Origin: Actinocrispum wychmicini
GTDB taxonomy: Bacteria > Actinomycetota > Actinomycetes > Mycobacteriales > Pseudonocardiaceae
NCBI RefSeq assembly: GCF_004345645.1
Contig: NZ_SLWS01000014.1
Location: forward strand, 211,718-275,717
Length of the DNA stretch: 64,000 bases
Direction of reading: 5' to 3'
Position numbers and translations under genes: made by a program. Shown in pieces: positions 1-8,694 of the stretch. The notes under the pieces were generated by a model that saw only the letters and a program-made list of their open reading frames with translations, made no database searches and was not told the DNA's origin. Position 1 is the stretch's first letter. Every line of letters begins with the position of its first letter.

Positions 1-2
1 GC

Positions 3-368
3 GGGGACAGCCTCAAGGTCCTGCAGTGCGGCGACCCGAGCGGCCAGGGCAACGGCGGCCCCGGCTTCGAGATCAAGGACGAGCTGCCGACCGGTCTGAA
101 GCCGGACCCGACCGGCCAGGCCGTGATCTACCCGAGGGGCGCGTTGGCCATGGCCAACAGCGGCCCGAACACCAACGGGAGCCAGTTCTTCCTGGTGTAC
201 GGGGACAGCACGCTGGGCCCGAACTACACCCTCTTCGGCAACGTCGACCCGGCCGGGCTGACCACGATCGACAAGATCGCGGCCGGTGGCATCACCCCGG
301 GCCAGAACGGCCCGACGGACGGCGCCCCGAAGAACCCGGTCACCATCACCACCGCGACCGAGTCCTGA
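3..368 (+). CDS. Cyclophilin-type peptidyl-prolyl isomerase, C-terminal part
   Basis: The reading frame is open from the window edge, so the N-terminus is missing. The visible 121 residues carry the cyclophilin core, including FEIKDELP, the MANSGPNTNGSQFF block that lines the proline-binding pocket, and a late LFGNV segment. Cyclophilins catalyse cis-trans isomerisation of prolyl bonds. In M. tuberculosis a cyclophilin gene (ppiB, Rv2582) lies in the same neighbourhood as Rv2578c and aspS, which fits the order seen here. I cannot tell whether the protein is secreted or cytoplasmic because the start is cut off. Confidence 0.93.
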   Translation, partial: GDSLKVLQCGDPSGQGNGGPGFEIKDELPTGLKPDPTGQAVIYPRGALAMANSGPNTNGSQFFLVYGDSTLGPNYTLFGNVDPAGLTTIDKIAAGGITPGQNGPTDGAPKNPVTITTATES

Positions 369-381
369 CGCACGGATAGCC

Positions 382-411
382 GACGGCCCCCGTGCTGCGC
401 ACGGGGCCGTC
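382..411. terminator. GC-rich hairpin between convergent genes
   Basis: A 14-nt arm (382-395) pairs with a 13-nt arm (399-411) around a three-base loop, with one bulged C. It lies between the stops of two convergent genes and could serve both. There is no T run, as is usual for actinobacterial terminators. Confidence 0.6.
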
Positions 412-414
412 GCG

Positions 415-795
415 TTACGCGCCGCCGTCAGGGTTGTCGATGAGGTACCGCCATGTCCCGTCCGCGCCGCGACGGAACACGTCGGTGCCCGTGCCCGACA
501 GGTTCATCTCCCGGCCGTCCGGCGCGGTGCCCTGGATGGACCAGTCCACGACGAGCAGGGCGATGCCGTCGACGATGTACGAGTGCCGGACCTCGGCCTT
601 CATCGGCAACCCGAGCTCGCGCAGCCGGGCGAACCCGGCCATCCGGTCCGGGCCGCTCACCGGTTCCATGCCCGCGCGCGGGATCAGCACACTGTCCGGC
701 TCGTAGAGGCCCTCGATGGCCGCCAAGTCGTCGCCGTTGAACGCCGCGACCAAGGCCTTGACCACCTGAGTGGGATCGTCATGAGAAGTCGTCAT
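415..795 (-). CDS. NTF2-like (SnoaL/DUF4440 type) small protein
   Basis: This 126-residue protein has the alpha+beta-cone pattern of NTF2-like proteins: an N-terminal helix with VVKALVAAFNGDDLAAI, then YEPDSVLI, then strands ending in FRRGADGTWRYLIDNP. The last block is typical of DUF4440/SnoaL-like proteins, which range from isomerases and cyclases to unknowns. No catalytic residue set is diagnostic here, so substrate and reaction are unknown. The gene sits 31 bp upstream of nadR on the same strand, but that may be chance. Confidence 0.75.
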   Translation of the reverse strand: MTTSHDDPTQVVKALVAAFNGDDLAAIEGLYEPDSVLIPRAGMEPVSGPDRMAGFARLRELGLPMKAEVRHSYIVDGIALLVVDWSIQGTAPDGREMNLSGTGTDVFRRGADGTWRYLIDNPDGGA

Positions 796-826
796 GACTC
801 AAGCAGCATACCGCGACACCGCCCGG

Positions 827-1912
827 CTAGCCGAGCGGGGCGGTGTACCGGAAATGGCTGTCCATCAACGACTCGCACGCCTCGATCGCCTGGTGCAGCC
901 GGTTCTGGCGGCTGCCGGTGAGCCGGGTCCACGGCACGCCCCGCTCGGTCAGCTTGTGCTCGAACAGACCCGTCATCCATTCGCGCAGATGTTCGCCGTC
1001 GCGCCAGCCGTCCTGCTCGAACGGCACTTCCCGGTGGTCGGTCAGCAGGTACAGCGCCGGGCGGCGGTCGCCCACGGCCGCGGCGACCTGCGGGTAGGCG
1101 CGGCCGAGGTAGCGTTCGCACCAGACACTCGCTGCCCAGGGGTCGTTGTCGCACACCAGGATCGGCCCGCCGGACCGGGCCGCCGCGTCCTCCGCCCTGG
1201 CCTGCCGGTCGGCCACGTCGACGAAGTCGCCGACCGTCCACACCAGACCGTCCACGGTCACGTCCGGGGTCATCGCGGTCGCCGCGGCCAGCTTCTGCTC
1301 GGTGTGCACCCGCCCGTACTCCGCTACCCACACAGCGCCGTAGTGGTCCGCGAGCGCACGGGAAACCGTTGTGGTGCCTGTGGACTCAGCGCCGACAACG
1401 ACCACCCGCGCGGCGAGCCCGGCGCGGGTCGGCTCGGCCAGTTCCGACCACCGGCGCCGGATGTCCGACCGGATCGCCGTTCCGGAGGTGGGGAACGCGT
1501 CCCGGCGCAGGTCGACGAGAACGTGTTGGGCGCCAAGGCGGGCGGCCAGCTCTTCGCCGTACTCCTCGCTGGTGAACACCGCGTCGACGGACGCGCTCGA
1601 CGGGTCGCCGTCCATGATCGCCCGCCGGGACAGCACCGACCGGAAGACGCCGACGTGGGCCTCCCACACCGGGTCCGATTCGAAATCGGTGGGATGCTCG
1701 TCGATGTCGCCGAGGACCACCACCCCGGGGTCGTCCCTGTGCACCTCGGTCATCCAGGACACCCTGTCCCGCAACGGGATCGACTCGACACTGGAGGCGA
1801 GGACGGCGACCGTGGTCCGGTCGCTCGCCGCCGCGGCCGTGCGGACGAGATGGTGGTGGCCGACGTGCGGCGGGTAGAACTTGCCCAGGACGAGCGCGTG
1901 CCGGAACGTCAT
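827..1912 (-). CDS. nadR: NadR-type bifunctional NMN adenylyltransferase / ribosylnicotinamide kinase
   Basis: This 361-residue protein combines two NAD-salvage activities. The N-terminal nucleotidyltransferase domain has GKFYPPHVGH (residues 10-19) and the SGTAIR motif (143-148). The C-terminal kinase domain starts near residue 168 with a P-loop-like GAESTGTTT (174-182). Walker A normally ends GKS/T, and here the lysine position is threonine. The start at 1912 is chosen because NAM homology begins there and the ATG overlaps the pnuC stop as ATGA; the frame stays open upstream without homology. It works with PnuC by trapping imported nicotinamide riboside as NMN and converting NMN to NAD. Confidence 0.9.
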   Translation of the reverse strand: MTFRHALVLGKFYPPHVGHHHLVRTAAAASDRTTVAVLASSVESIPLRDRVSWMTEVHRDDPGVVVLGDIDEHPTDFESDPVWEAHVGVFRSVLSRRAIMDGDPSSASVDAVFTSEEYGEELAARLGAQHVLVDLRRDAFPTSGTAIRSDIRRRWSELAEPTRAGLAARVVVVGAESTGTTTVSRALADHYGAVWVAEYGRVHTEQKLAAATAMTPDVTVDGLVWTVGDFVDVADRQARAEDAAARSGGPILVCDNDPWAASVWCERYLGRAYPQVAAAVGDRRPALYLLTDHREVPFEQDGWRDGEHLREWMTGLFEHKLTERGVPWTRLTGSRQNRLHQAIEACESLMDSHFRYTAPLG

Positions 1913-2484
1913 GCGGCCACCTGCTCCCGCGCCGCGGCCCGCCAGCCCACCAGGCCGTACCCACACAGCCCGAGGAAACCGAGATAGAGGACCCCGGTCA
2001 GCCACAGGCCCTTGTAGGCGTACAGCGGCACGTAGATCACGTCCGCGGCGATCCACAGCCACCACGACTCAAGCTTCTTGCGGGCCTGCCCCCACGTCGC
2101 CAGCAGCGACAGGACCGTGGTCACCGCGTCCGCGAACGGCACGGTCGAATCGGTGTAGCGCACCAGCGCCCAAGTCACGAGCGCGGTCGACGCCACACCC
2201 ACGGCCAGAAGCGTCCACCACTGCGTCGCGGTCGTCCGGCTGATCGGTAACTCGGTGTGCGCCGCGCCCCCGCGCAGCCACGCCCACCAGCCGTACGCCC
2301 CCAACGCTAAGTAAACGATCTGTAACGTGCCGTCCGCGTACAGGCCGCCTGTCATGAACAACACAAGGAAGAAGATGTTGTTGAGGATGCCGATCGGCCA
2401 GTTCCCCACGTTCTGCCGCGCCACCAGCCACACGCACAACGCACCAGTCACGAACCCGGCGATCTCGGTCCAACTCAACGACAT
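1909..2484 (-). CDS. pnuC: PnuC nicotinamide riboside transporter
   Basis: This 191-residue integral membrane protein has about seven hydrophobic segments, the PnuC-type aromatic cluster YGWWAWLRG and a later ESWWLWIAADVIY segment. PnuC proteins move nicotinamide riboside by facilitated diffusion, driven by phosphorylation inside the cell. The start at 2484 (MSLSWTEIAGF) is chosen over an 81-residue upstream extension that has no homology-like features. Its stop overlaps the nadR start by four bases, so the two are translationally coupled and form an NR salvage pair. Confidence 0.92.
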   Translation of the reverse strand: MSLSWTEIAGFVTGALCVWLVARQNVGNWPIGILNNIFFLVLFMTGGLYADGTLQIVYLALGAYGWWAWLRGGAAHTELPISRTTATQWWTLLAVGVASTALVTWALVRYTDSTVPFADAVTTVLSLLATWGQARKKLESWWLWIAADVIYVPLYAYKGLWLTGVLYLGFLGLCGYGLVGWRAAAREQVAA

Positions 2485-2860
2485 GGGCGAGAGTCTTTCA
2501 GCGTCCGATTGTCCTCGCTCCGCTCGGACGCGCTTGGCCGCCTGAAGCCGATCATTTCCACCCCGCCCCACGCGGCCGACATCTTCGCTGGGCCGCTTCC
2601 CGCCGTGCCCGGGGCGATGTCGGGCGTGTTGCGGCGCGGAAATGACCGGCGCGGCCAAGCGCAGGGCCGGCAGCATGCGGGGGGTCACACTGCCGGCTGT
2701 CACACACTGTCTCCCGGTGACATACAAAACACGTACAACGAGGCATGCGACGATGCGCGGAGCTGCATTTGTTACCAGCTGTCTGTTGTGTGGACACCTT
2801 CCGTCTGCCCACGGCGCTTAGCGTCCCGCCGGTACGTAAACCGATGGGAAAGGCCTTCAA
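2485..2860. other. Divergent intergenic region, pnuC / alkaline phosphatase
   Basis: About 375 bp between two divergent genes. No convincing gene is present. The last 120 bp are less GC-rich than the coding flanks and probably hold the phosphatase promoter. I looked for actinobacterial Pho-box direct repeats and did not find a convincing copy. Confidence 0.5.
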
Positions 2861-4258
2861 ATGAGAAGACGGGGCGTCACGGCCGTTGTCGCGTTATCGC
2901 TGCTCGTCGCCGCGGTCGGCGCCGGGTCGGCGGCCGGTTCGTCGTCCGACCACAGCAAAGACGGGGCTGTGTTCCAGGCGCTGTTCGACCGGCATCCCCG
3001 CAATGTCATCTTCTTCCTGGGTGACGGCATGGGGACGCAGGAGATCACGGCCGCTCGTTACTACCAGGGCGTCAGGAACAAGCTGAACGTCGACCGGATG
3101 GCGATCACCGGTTTCGACACCACCTGGTCGGTCAAGCCCGGCCCCAAGGCTCCCTACCTGCCGGACTACGACCCCGACTCGGCGTCCACCGGCAGCCAGT
3201 GGGCCACCGGCCAGAAGACCGTCGACGAGCGGATCTCCCAGGGGCCGAGCACCGCGCTCGACGTGCCCGGCGAGAACCTGCCGACCGTGCTTGAGAAGGC
3301 ACAGAAGCGCGGCATGAAGGTCGGCAACGTGTCGACCGCGGAGATCACCGACGCGACCCCGGCCGTCCTGGCCTCGCACGTCTCGCTGCGGGGCTGCCAG
3401 GGACCGGCCGACATGGCCGCGTGCCCGAAGGAGACCAAGGCCGCGGGTGGCCTGGGCTCCATCGCCGAGCAGGAGGTCGACCACAACATCGACGTGTTGC
3501 TCGGTGGCGGGCGTGGCCGGTTCGAGCAGAAGGTCACCGGCGGTCCGGACGCGGGCAAGACCGTGGTCCAGGCCGCGCAGGACAAGGGTTTCCAGTACGT
3601 GACCGACGCGAACGGCCTGGCCAACGTCAAGGACACCCGTAAGCCCGTGATCGGCCTGTTCAACGGCGGCAACATGTCGCTGGAGTGGAGCGGTCCGGCC
3701 GCGGCGCTCGGCAAGGGCAGCGCGCCCGCGCCGTGCGTCGAGAACCAGCGCCCGGCGAACGAGCCGAGCCTGGCGGACATGACCACGAAGGCGATCAAGC
3801 TGCTCGAGAACGACCGCAGGCGCGGGTTCTTCCTGCAGGTCGAGGGTGCGTCGATCGACAAGCAGGACCACGCCACCAACGCGTGCGGCCAGATCGGCGA
3901 GACGGTCGCGTTCGACCGGGCGATCGGGGTGGCCCTGGACTACCAGCGGACCCACCCGGACACGCTCGTCGTGGTGACCGCGGACCACGGCCACACCAGC
4001 CAGATCGTGTCCGAGGACGCGTCGGGTTCCGGTCTGCCGACCGGGTACTCGACCAACCTGGTGTCCAAGGACGGCCAGACGCTGACGCTGACGTACGGCA
4101 CGGCCGGCTTCGGTGGCGACGGCAAGGCCCCGGCCGCCAAGGCGCCGAGCCAGCAGCACACCGGCACGGTGGTTCCGGTGTGGGGCAACGGTCCTGGTTC
4201 CCTGGCGCTGCTCGGCACCAACGATCACACGGACCTGTTCCGGGTGCTCGGCGGGTGA
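2861..4258 (+). CDS. Secreted alkaline phosphatase (PhoA family)
   Basis: This 465-residue phosphomonoesterase has a signal peptide (Arg-rich start, hydrophobic residues 7-25, Ala/Gly-rich cleavage zone near 26). Metal and catalytic motifs are all visible: GDGMG at 54-58, PDSAST with nucleophile Ser107, the DKQDH block, TADHGH at 373-378, and His433 in QQHTGTVVP. The length is close to E. coli PhoA. It probably frees phosphate from organic esters outside the cell. The RBS GGGAAAGG precedes the ATG. It is divergent from pnuC. Phosphate control is likely for the family, but no PhoP site was recognised. Confidence 0.95.
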   Translation: MRRRGVTAVVALSLLVAAVGAGSAAGSSSDHSKDGAVFQALFDRHPRNVIFFLGDGMGTQEITAARYYQGVRNKLNVDRMAITGFDTTWSVKPGPKAPYLPDYDPDSASTGSQWATGQKTVDERISQGPSTALDVPGENLPTVLEKAQKRGMKVGNVSTAEITDATPAVLASHVSLRGCQGPADMAACPKETKAAGGLGSIAEQEVDHNIDVLLGGGRGRFEQKVTGGPDAGKTVVQAAQDKGFQYVTDANGLANVKDTRKPVIGLFNGGNMSLEWSGPAAALGKGSAPAPCVENQRPANEPSLADMTTKAIKLLENDRRRGFFLQVEGASIDKQDHATNACGQIGETVAFDRAIGVALDYQRTHPDTLVVVTADHGHTSQIVSEDASGSGLPTGYSTNLVSKDGQTLTLTYGTAGFGGDGKAPAAKAPSQQHTGTVVPVWGNGPGSLALLGTNDHTDLFRVLGG

Positions 4259-4274
4259 GTTCGCGGCACGTCGA

Positions 4275-4312
4275 TTGACATGACCTTCGAACATATGTTC
4301 GGATCAAGGTCA
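4275..4312 (+). promoter_or_regulatory. SOS (LexA) box inside a promoter
   Basis: TTGACA at 4275-4280 is a perfect -35 hexamer. It is followed at 4287-4302 by TCGAAC-ATAT-GTTCGG, which differs from the actinobacterial LexA consensus TCGAAC-N4-GTTCGA only at the last base. The box lies just ten bases before the ATG of the radical SAM gene, where bound LexA would block initiation. Confidence 0.75.
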
Positions 4313-5760
4313 TGCGGTGGGACTCCCAGCGGGCGGATCGTGGGCAACTGGCCTTGCCAGGGCTGGTGCGCACGGTCCGCACGCCGGAGTTCGCCGGCGT
4401 CGTGTTCCATGAGGTGCACGCCAAGTCGGTGCTCAACAAGGTGCCGTCCAGTTCAAGCATGCCGTTCTCGTGGACGATCAACCCCTACCGCGGCTGTTCG
4501 CACGCCTGCACGTACTGCATGGCCGGCGACACCGCGATCCTGATGGCGGACGGGCGCACCAAGCCCCTCGCGGACATCCAGGTCGGCGACGAGATCTACG
4601 GCACCCAACGGCTCGGCCGGATGCGCCGGTACGCGCCGACCCGCGTGCTCGCCCACTGGTCGACGATCAAGCCGGCGTACCGGGTCACCCTGGCCGGCGG
4701 CACCGAACTGGTCGCCAGCGGCGACCACCGGTTCCTCACCGACCGCGGCTGGAAGCAGGTCGCCGAGGGCATCACCGGCCAGCCGTACCTGACGCCCGGC
4801 GTGCAGCTGATCGGCGCCGCAGACGGCTCCGTCACCGCTGGCTCGCACCTGGCGGTCGAGTCGATCGAACCGATCGGCCCGAACGTCCCCCTCTACGACA
4901 TCACCACGGGCACGGGCGACTTCATCGCCAACGGCGTGGTCAGCCACAACTGTTTCGCCCGAAACAGCCACACGTACCTGGAGTTCGACGCCGGCCACGA
5001 CTTCGACACGCAGGTCGTGGTGAAGGTGAACGCGCCGGAGGTCGTCGCCCGGCAGCTTCAGTCCCGCACCTGGAAACGGGACCACGTCGCCATGGGCACG
5101 AACACCGATCCGTACCAACGCGCCGAGGGCCGTTACCAGCTGATGCCCAGGATCGTCTCGGCGCTGGCGTCGTCCGGCACGCCGTTCTCCATCCTCACCA
5201 AGGGGACCGTGATGGTCCGTGACATCCCGTTGCTCACCCAGGTGAGCAAGGAGGTGCCGGTCGGGGTCGGGGTGTCGCTCGCGTTGCTGGACAAGGACCT
5301 GCAGCAACGCCTCGAACCGGGCACGCCCACCCCGCAGGCGCGGCTGGACATGATCAGCCGGCTCGCGGACGCGGGCCTGCCGTGCGGGGTGCTGGTGGCG
5401 CCGGTGTTGCCGTACCTGACCGACTCGCGGGCCCAGCTGGACAGCCTGATCTCGAAGATCGCCGCGGCGGGCGCGTCCGGGATCAGCGCGATCCCGTTGC
5501 ACCTGCGGCCCGGCACGCGGGAGTGGTTCGCCTCGTGGCTCAAGCGGGAACGTCCGGACCTGGTGGACTCGTACCGGGACGTCTACGGGCGTGGCAGCTA
5601 TGCCAGCAAGCGGTACAAGGCACGGCTCGGTGAGCGGATCGGGCCGTTGCTGCGCCGGTACGGGATGGGCGGCTCCAGTTGGCCGCGCGGCAGCATGCCC
5701 GAGCAAGGGCCGGAACCGGCCACCCCGCAACAGCTGGAACTCATCCTGCCGGCCGACTGA
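4312..5760 (+). CDS. Rv2578c-family radical SAM protein with an in-frame intein
   Basis: The 482-residue precursor contains a radical SAM host of 337 residues interrupted by a 145-residue intein (residues 69-213). The host begins MRWD, as in Rv2578c homologues, and has NPYRGCSHACTY followed, after the intein, by CFARN, so the spliced protein regains CX3CX2C for its [4Fe-4S] cluster. The family is related to spore-photoproduct-lyase-like proteins; the substrate is unknown. An SOS-type box precedes the gene, and Rv2578c is reported among mycobacterial LexA targets (from memory). It shares its strand with the phosphatase, 53 bp downstream of it. A DNA-damage role is inference from regulation and family. 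Confidence 0.9.
   Translation: MRWDSQRADRGQLALPGLVRTVRTPEFAGVVFHEVHAKSVLNKVPSSSSMPFSWTINPYRGCSHACTYCMAGDTAILMADGRTKPLADIQVGDEIYGTQRLGRMRRYAPTRVLAHWSTIKPAYRVTLAGGTELVASGDHRFLTDRGWKQVAEGITGQPYLTPGVQLIGAADGSVTAGSHLAVESIEPIGPNVPLYDITTGTGDFIANGVVSHNCFARNSHTYLEFDAGHDFDTQVVVKVNAPEVVARQLQSRTWKRDHVAMGTNTDPYQRAEGRYQLMPRIVSALASSGTPFSILTKGTVMVRDIPLLTQVSKEVPVGVGVSLALLDKDLQQRLEPGTPTPQARLDMISRLADAGLPCGVLVAPVLPYLTDSRAQLDSLISKIAAAGASGISAIPLHLRPGTREWFASWLKRERPDLVDSYRDVYGRGSYASKRYKARLGERIGPLLRRYGMGGSSWPRGSMPEQGPEPATPQQLELILPAD
4516..4950 (+). other. Mini-intein coding segment (145 aa)
   Basis: The segment runs from Cys1 (CMAGDTAIL) to the terminal Ser-His-Asn, and is followed by Cys+1. Block A has the DGRTKPLADIQVGDEIYG pattern, block B has GDHRFLT with the conserved His (host-numbered 139), block F has YDITTGTGDFIANG and block G is VVSHN/C. 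Length is too short for a homing endonuclease, so this is a splicing-only mini-intein. It sits exactly at the third cluster cysteine: Cys1 holds that position in the precursor and Cys+1 holds it after splicing. Confidence 0.93.
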
Positions 5761-5776
5761 GGTCCATAGTGGACTG

Positions 5777-6730
5777 TCAGTCGTGCCAGCCCCAGGCGAC
5801 CGCGAAGGTACCCGGCCCGAAGCCGAGCGCGACCGCGTGGGTGTGCCCGGAGGCGTCAACGACCATCTCCCGGCGGGCGCTGGCGGACACGTCCTCGGCC
5901 GGCGTGGCGACCTGGTGGCAGTAGGACGGCGGGTCGGCCGGGTCGAACCGCATCTCGATCACGTAGTCCCGGGTCGGCAGCCGGAACCTGCGGCAGAAGA
6001 CGTCGTCGTTGCGCGGGTACGGCGGCCCGTCCGAGGCCACCTCGTACTCCATGATCACGGTCTCGCCGCGGGCCAGCGGCCGGTCGAACAGCAGCTCGGC
6101 CACGATCAGCCCGGCCTCGGGGTCCTTCGCCACCCGGCCGAGCTGGCAGGACTGCAGTGGCACGATCCGGGGGAGCGGGTTGCCGGGCCGGGCCACGTCG
6201 TAGAGCGAGATCCAGCGGTCGGCGCCGTCCTGCTCGGACCGCAGCACCTGGCGGACCTTGATGCTGTGCTCGCCCCGGTCGGCCGCGATCTCCACCCGGT
6301 CGTGCTGGCTGATCCTGGTCAGCGCGGTGTCCGAGGCGAGGTCCATCCGGGACAGCAGCGGCCCCAGTTGGTCCTTGTTGTCCCAGAGCGCGTCCATCGA
6401 GATCGCGGCGGGGGCGCGCTGGGCCCGGCCGCGCGGCCGCGGTGGGCCGAGCAGCGCGGTTAACGAACCGGACTCGACGCCCAGAACCTCCTCAAGGTGC
6501 TTCAGGGCGCTCAGCGACTCGGGCCGCTCGGGCCGGCGCCGGCCGGACTGCCAGTAACTCAGCGCGGTCACGCTGATGGTCAGTCCACGGGCGCGCAGGC
6601 GGTACTGGATGCGGTCGAGGCTCAGGCCGCTGGCTCGGATGGCGGCCCGCAGCGCGACCGGGAAAGCGTCCCCGGCCAGCGCGTCGACCTCGTCGACGGC
6701 GCTGGTCTCACCAACCGCCCAATCGGCCAT
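5777..6730 (-). CDS. XRE-family helix-turn-helix regulator
   Basis: This 317-residue protein has an N-terminal helix-turn-helix (about residues 26-60, with TALSYWQSGRRRPERPESL, the recognition helix and the linker of XRE proteins). The remaining 230 residues are a beta-rich domain with several R-x-L and acidic blocks that I do not recognise. A ligand or partner cannot be inferred. The RBS GGGGAG is close to the ATG. It is divergent from aspS and ends 17 bp after the radical SAM stop on the opposite strand. It could control itself or aspS, but no operator was identified. Confidence 0.8.
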   Translation of the reverse strand: MADWAVGETSAVDEVDALAGDAFPVALRAAIRASGLSLDRIQYRLRARGLTISVTALSYWQSGRRRPERPESLSALKHLEEVLGVESGSLTALLGPPRPRGRAQRAPAAISMDALWDNKDQLGPLLSRMDLASDTALTRISQHDRVEIAADRGEHSIKVRQVLRSEQDGADRWISLYDVARPGNPLPRIVPLQSCQLGRVAKDPEAGLIVAELLFDRPLARGETVIMEYEVASDGPPYPRNDDVFCRRFRLPTRDYVIEMRFDPADPPSYCHQVATPAEDVSASARREMVVDASGHTHAVALGFGPGTFAVAWGWHD

Positions 6731-6924
6731 CCGGTATGCTCCCCTGGCTTGACTTTCTCCTGCGTCGAGGCTACTTCGGGGTGATCGGCCAAGGTACCGA
6801 CAAGAGTCGGTGTTTCACATGCTGATCCGGGCCGCAACTGGTAGCCGAGCGTAAAAGGCGCAGCCTCGTTGGCTAGCCTTCTTGCGCCAAGAGGGACGTT
6901 TCGAATGCGAGGAGAGCACAACCC

Positions 6925-8694
6925 GTGATCCGCACTCATGAGGCCGGTACGCTCCGGTCCGAGCACGCCGGGCAGACCGTCACGCTGAGCGGTTGGGTGG
7001 CCCGCAGGCGCGATCACGGTGGTGTCATCTTCATCGACCTGCGTGATGCCTCCGGCGTGGCCCAGGTCGTGTTCCGCGAGGGCGAGATGGCCGAGCGCGC
7101 CCACCGCCTGCGCAGCGAGTTCTGCGTGCAGGTCGTCGGCGAGGTCGCGGCCCGGCCGGCGGGCAACGAGAACCCGGACATCCCGACCGGCACGATCGAG
7201 GTCCTGGTCACCGACCTGACGGTGCTCAGCGAGGCCGCGCCGCTGCCGTTCCCCATCGACGACCACCTGACCGTCGGCGAGGAGGCCCGGCTCCGGCACC
7301 GTTACCTTGACCTGCGCCGCACCGGCCCGGCCAAGGCCATCCGGCTGCGCAGCGAGGTCAGCCGGATCGCCCGCGAGGTGCTGCACGGCGAGAACTTCGT
7401 CGAGGTGGAGACGCCGACGCTGACCCGGTCCACCCCGGAGGGCGCCCGTGACTTCCTGGTGCCCGCCCGCCTGCAGCCCGGCTCGTGGTACGCGCTGCCG
7501 CAGTCGCCGCAGCTGTTCAAGCAGCTGCTGATGGTCGCCGGCCTGGAGCGCTACTACCAGATCGCCCGCTGCTACCGGGACGAGGACTTCCGCGCCGACC
7601 GGCAGCCGGAGTTCACCCAGCTGGACATCGAGATGAGCTTCGTCGAGCAGGACGACGTGATCGCGCTGTCCGAGAAGGTCATGTCGGCGGTCTGGCGCGA
7701 GGCCGGCGGCTATCAGATCCCGCTGCCGATCCCGCGGATGAGCTACGCCGACGCGATGTCCCGGTACGGCTCGGACAAGCCCGACCTGCGGTTCGGGGTG
7801 GAGCTCACCGACCTGACCGAGTACTTCAAGGACACCACGTTCCGGGTCTTCCAGGCGACGTACGTGGGCGCGGTGGTGATGCCCGGCGGCGCGAGCCAGG
7901 CCCGCCGCCAGCTCGACGCCTGGCAGGAGTGGGCGAAGACCCGCGGCGCCAAGGGATTGGCATACGTCCTCGTCGCCGAGGACGGCACGCTCGGCGGCCC
8001 GGTCGCCAAGAACCTGACCAACGCCGAACGCGAGGGCCTGGCCAAGGCGGTCGGCGCGAACCCGGGCGACTGCGTGTTCTTCGCGGCCGGCGAGCCCGGC
8101 CCGGCGCGGGCGCTGCTCGGGGCGGCCCGGTTGGAGATCGGCCGACGCTGTGACCTGGTCGACGACTCGGCCTGGTCGTTCGTGTGGATCGTGGACTTCC
8201 CGATGTTCCAGGCCGTGGAGGGCTCGGACGACGTGGCCGTGGGGTCGGGCAAGTGGACCGCGCTGCACCACGCGTTCACCTCGCCGACGCCGACCTGGAT
8301 CGACACCTTCGAGCAGGACCCGGGCAACGCGTTGGCGTACGCGTACGACTTGGTGTGCAACGGAAACGAGCTCGGCGGTGGCTCGATCCGTATCCACAAC
8401 AGGGAAGTGCAGCAGCGCGCGTTCGGTGTGATGGGCATCGGCCCGGCGGAGGCCCAGGAGAAGTTCGGCTTCCTGCTGGACGCGTTCTCCTACGGCCCGC
8501 CGCCGCACGGCGGTGTCGCGTTCGGCTGGGACCGGATCTGCATGCTGCTGTCCGGCGCGGACTCGATCCGTGAGGTGATCGCGTTCCCCAAGTCGGGCGG
8601 CGGCTACGACCCGCTCACCGGGGCTCCCGCGCCGATCACTGTCGAGCAGCGCAAGGAGGCGGGCGTCGACGCCAAGCCCAAGCCCGCCCAGTAG
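6925..8694 (+). CDS. aspS: Aspartyl-tRNA synthetase
   Basis: This 589-residue class II synthetase charges tRNA-Asp. The N-terminal OB-fold anticodon-binding domain contains GWVARRRDHGGVIFIDLRD. The catalytic core has RHRYLDLRR, the QSPQLFKQLLM block, the motif 2 RCYRDEDFRADRQPEFTQLD and the motif 3 GVAFGWDRI. The insertion domain of bacterial AspRS is present in the middle. The GTG start at 6925 follows the RBS GAGGAG. Length is normal for the family. No T-box leader was seen. Confidence 0.98.
   Translation: MIRTHEAGTLRSEHAGQTVTLSGWVARRRDHGGVIFIDLRDASGVAQVVFREGEMAERAHRLRSEFCVQVVGEVAARPAGNENPDIPTGTIEVLVTDLTVLSEAAPLPFPIDDHLTVGEEARLRHRYLDLRRTGPAKAIRLRSEVSRIAREVLHGENFVEVETPTLTRSTPEGARDFLVPARLQPGSWYALPQSPQLFKQLLMVAGLERYYQIARCYRDEDFRADRQPEFTQLDIEMSFVEQDDVIALSEKVMSAVWREAGGYQIPLPIPRMSYADAMSRYGSDKPDLRFGVELTDLTEYFKDTTFRVFQATYVGAVVMPGGASQARRQLDAWQEWAKTRGAKGLAYVLVAEDGTLGGPVAKNLTNAEREGLAKAVGANPGDCVFFAAGEPGPARALLGAARLEIGRRCDLVDDSAWSFVWIVDFPMFQAVEGSDDVAVGSGKWTALHHAFTSPTPTWIDTFEQDPGNALAYAYDLVCNGNELGGGSIRIHNREVQQRAFGVMGIGPAEAQEKFGFLLDAFSYGPPPHGGVAFGWDRICMLLSGADSIREVIAFPKSGGGYDPLTGAPAPITVEQRKEAGVDAKPKPAQ

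Noticed and set aside
2700..2860. Pho box before the alkaline phosphatase
   Set aside because: No convincing pair of 11-bp GTTCACC-type direct repeats was seen.
2894..4294. 466-codon reverse frame over the alkaline phosphatase
   Set aside because: Shadow frame with biased composition opposite a clear secreted phosphatase.
6731..6924. T-box leader before aspS
   Set aside because: No specifier stem or T-box sequence; short divergent promoter region only.
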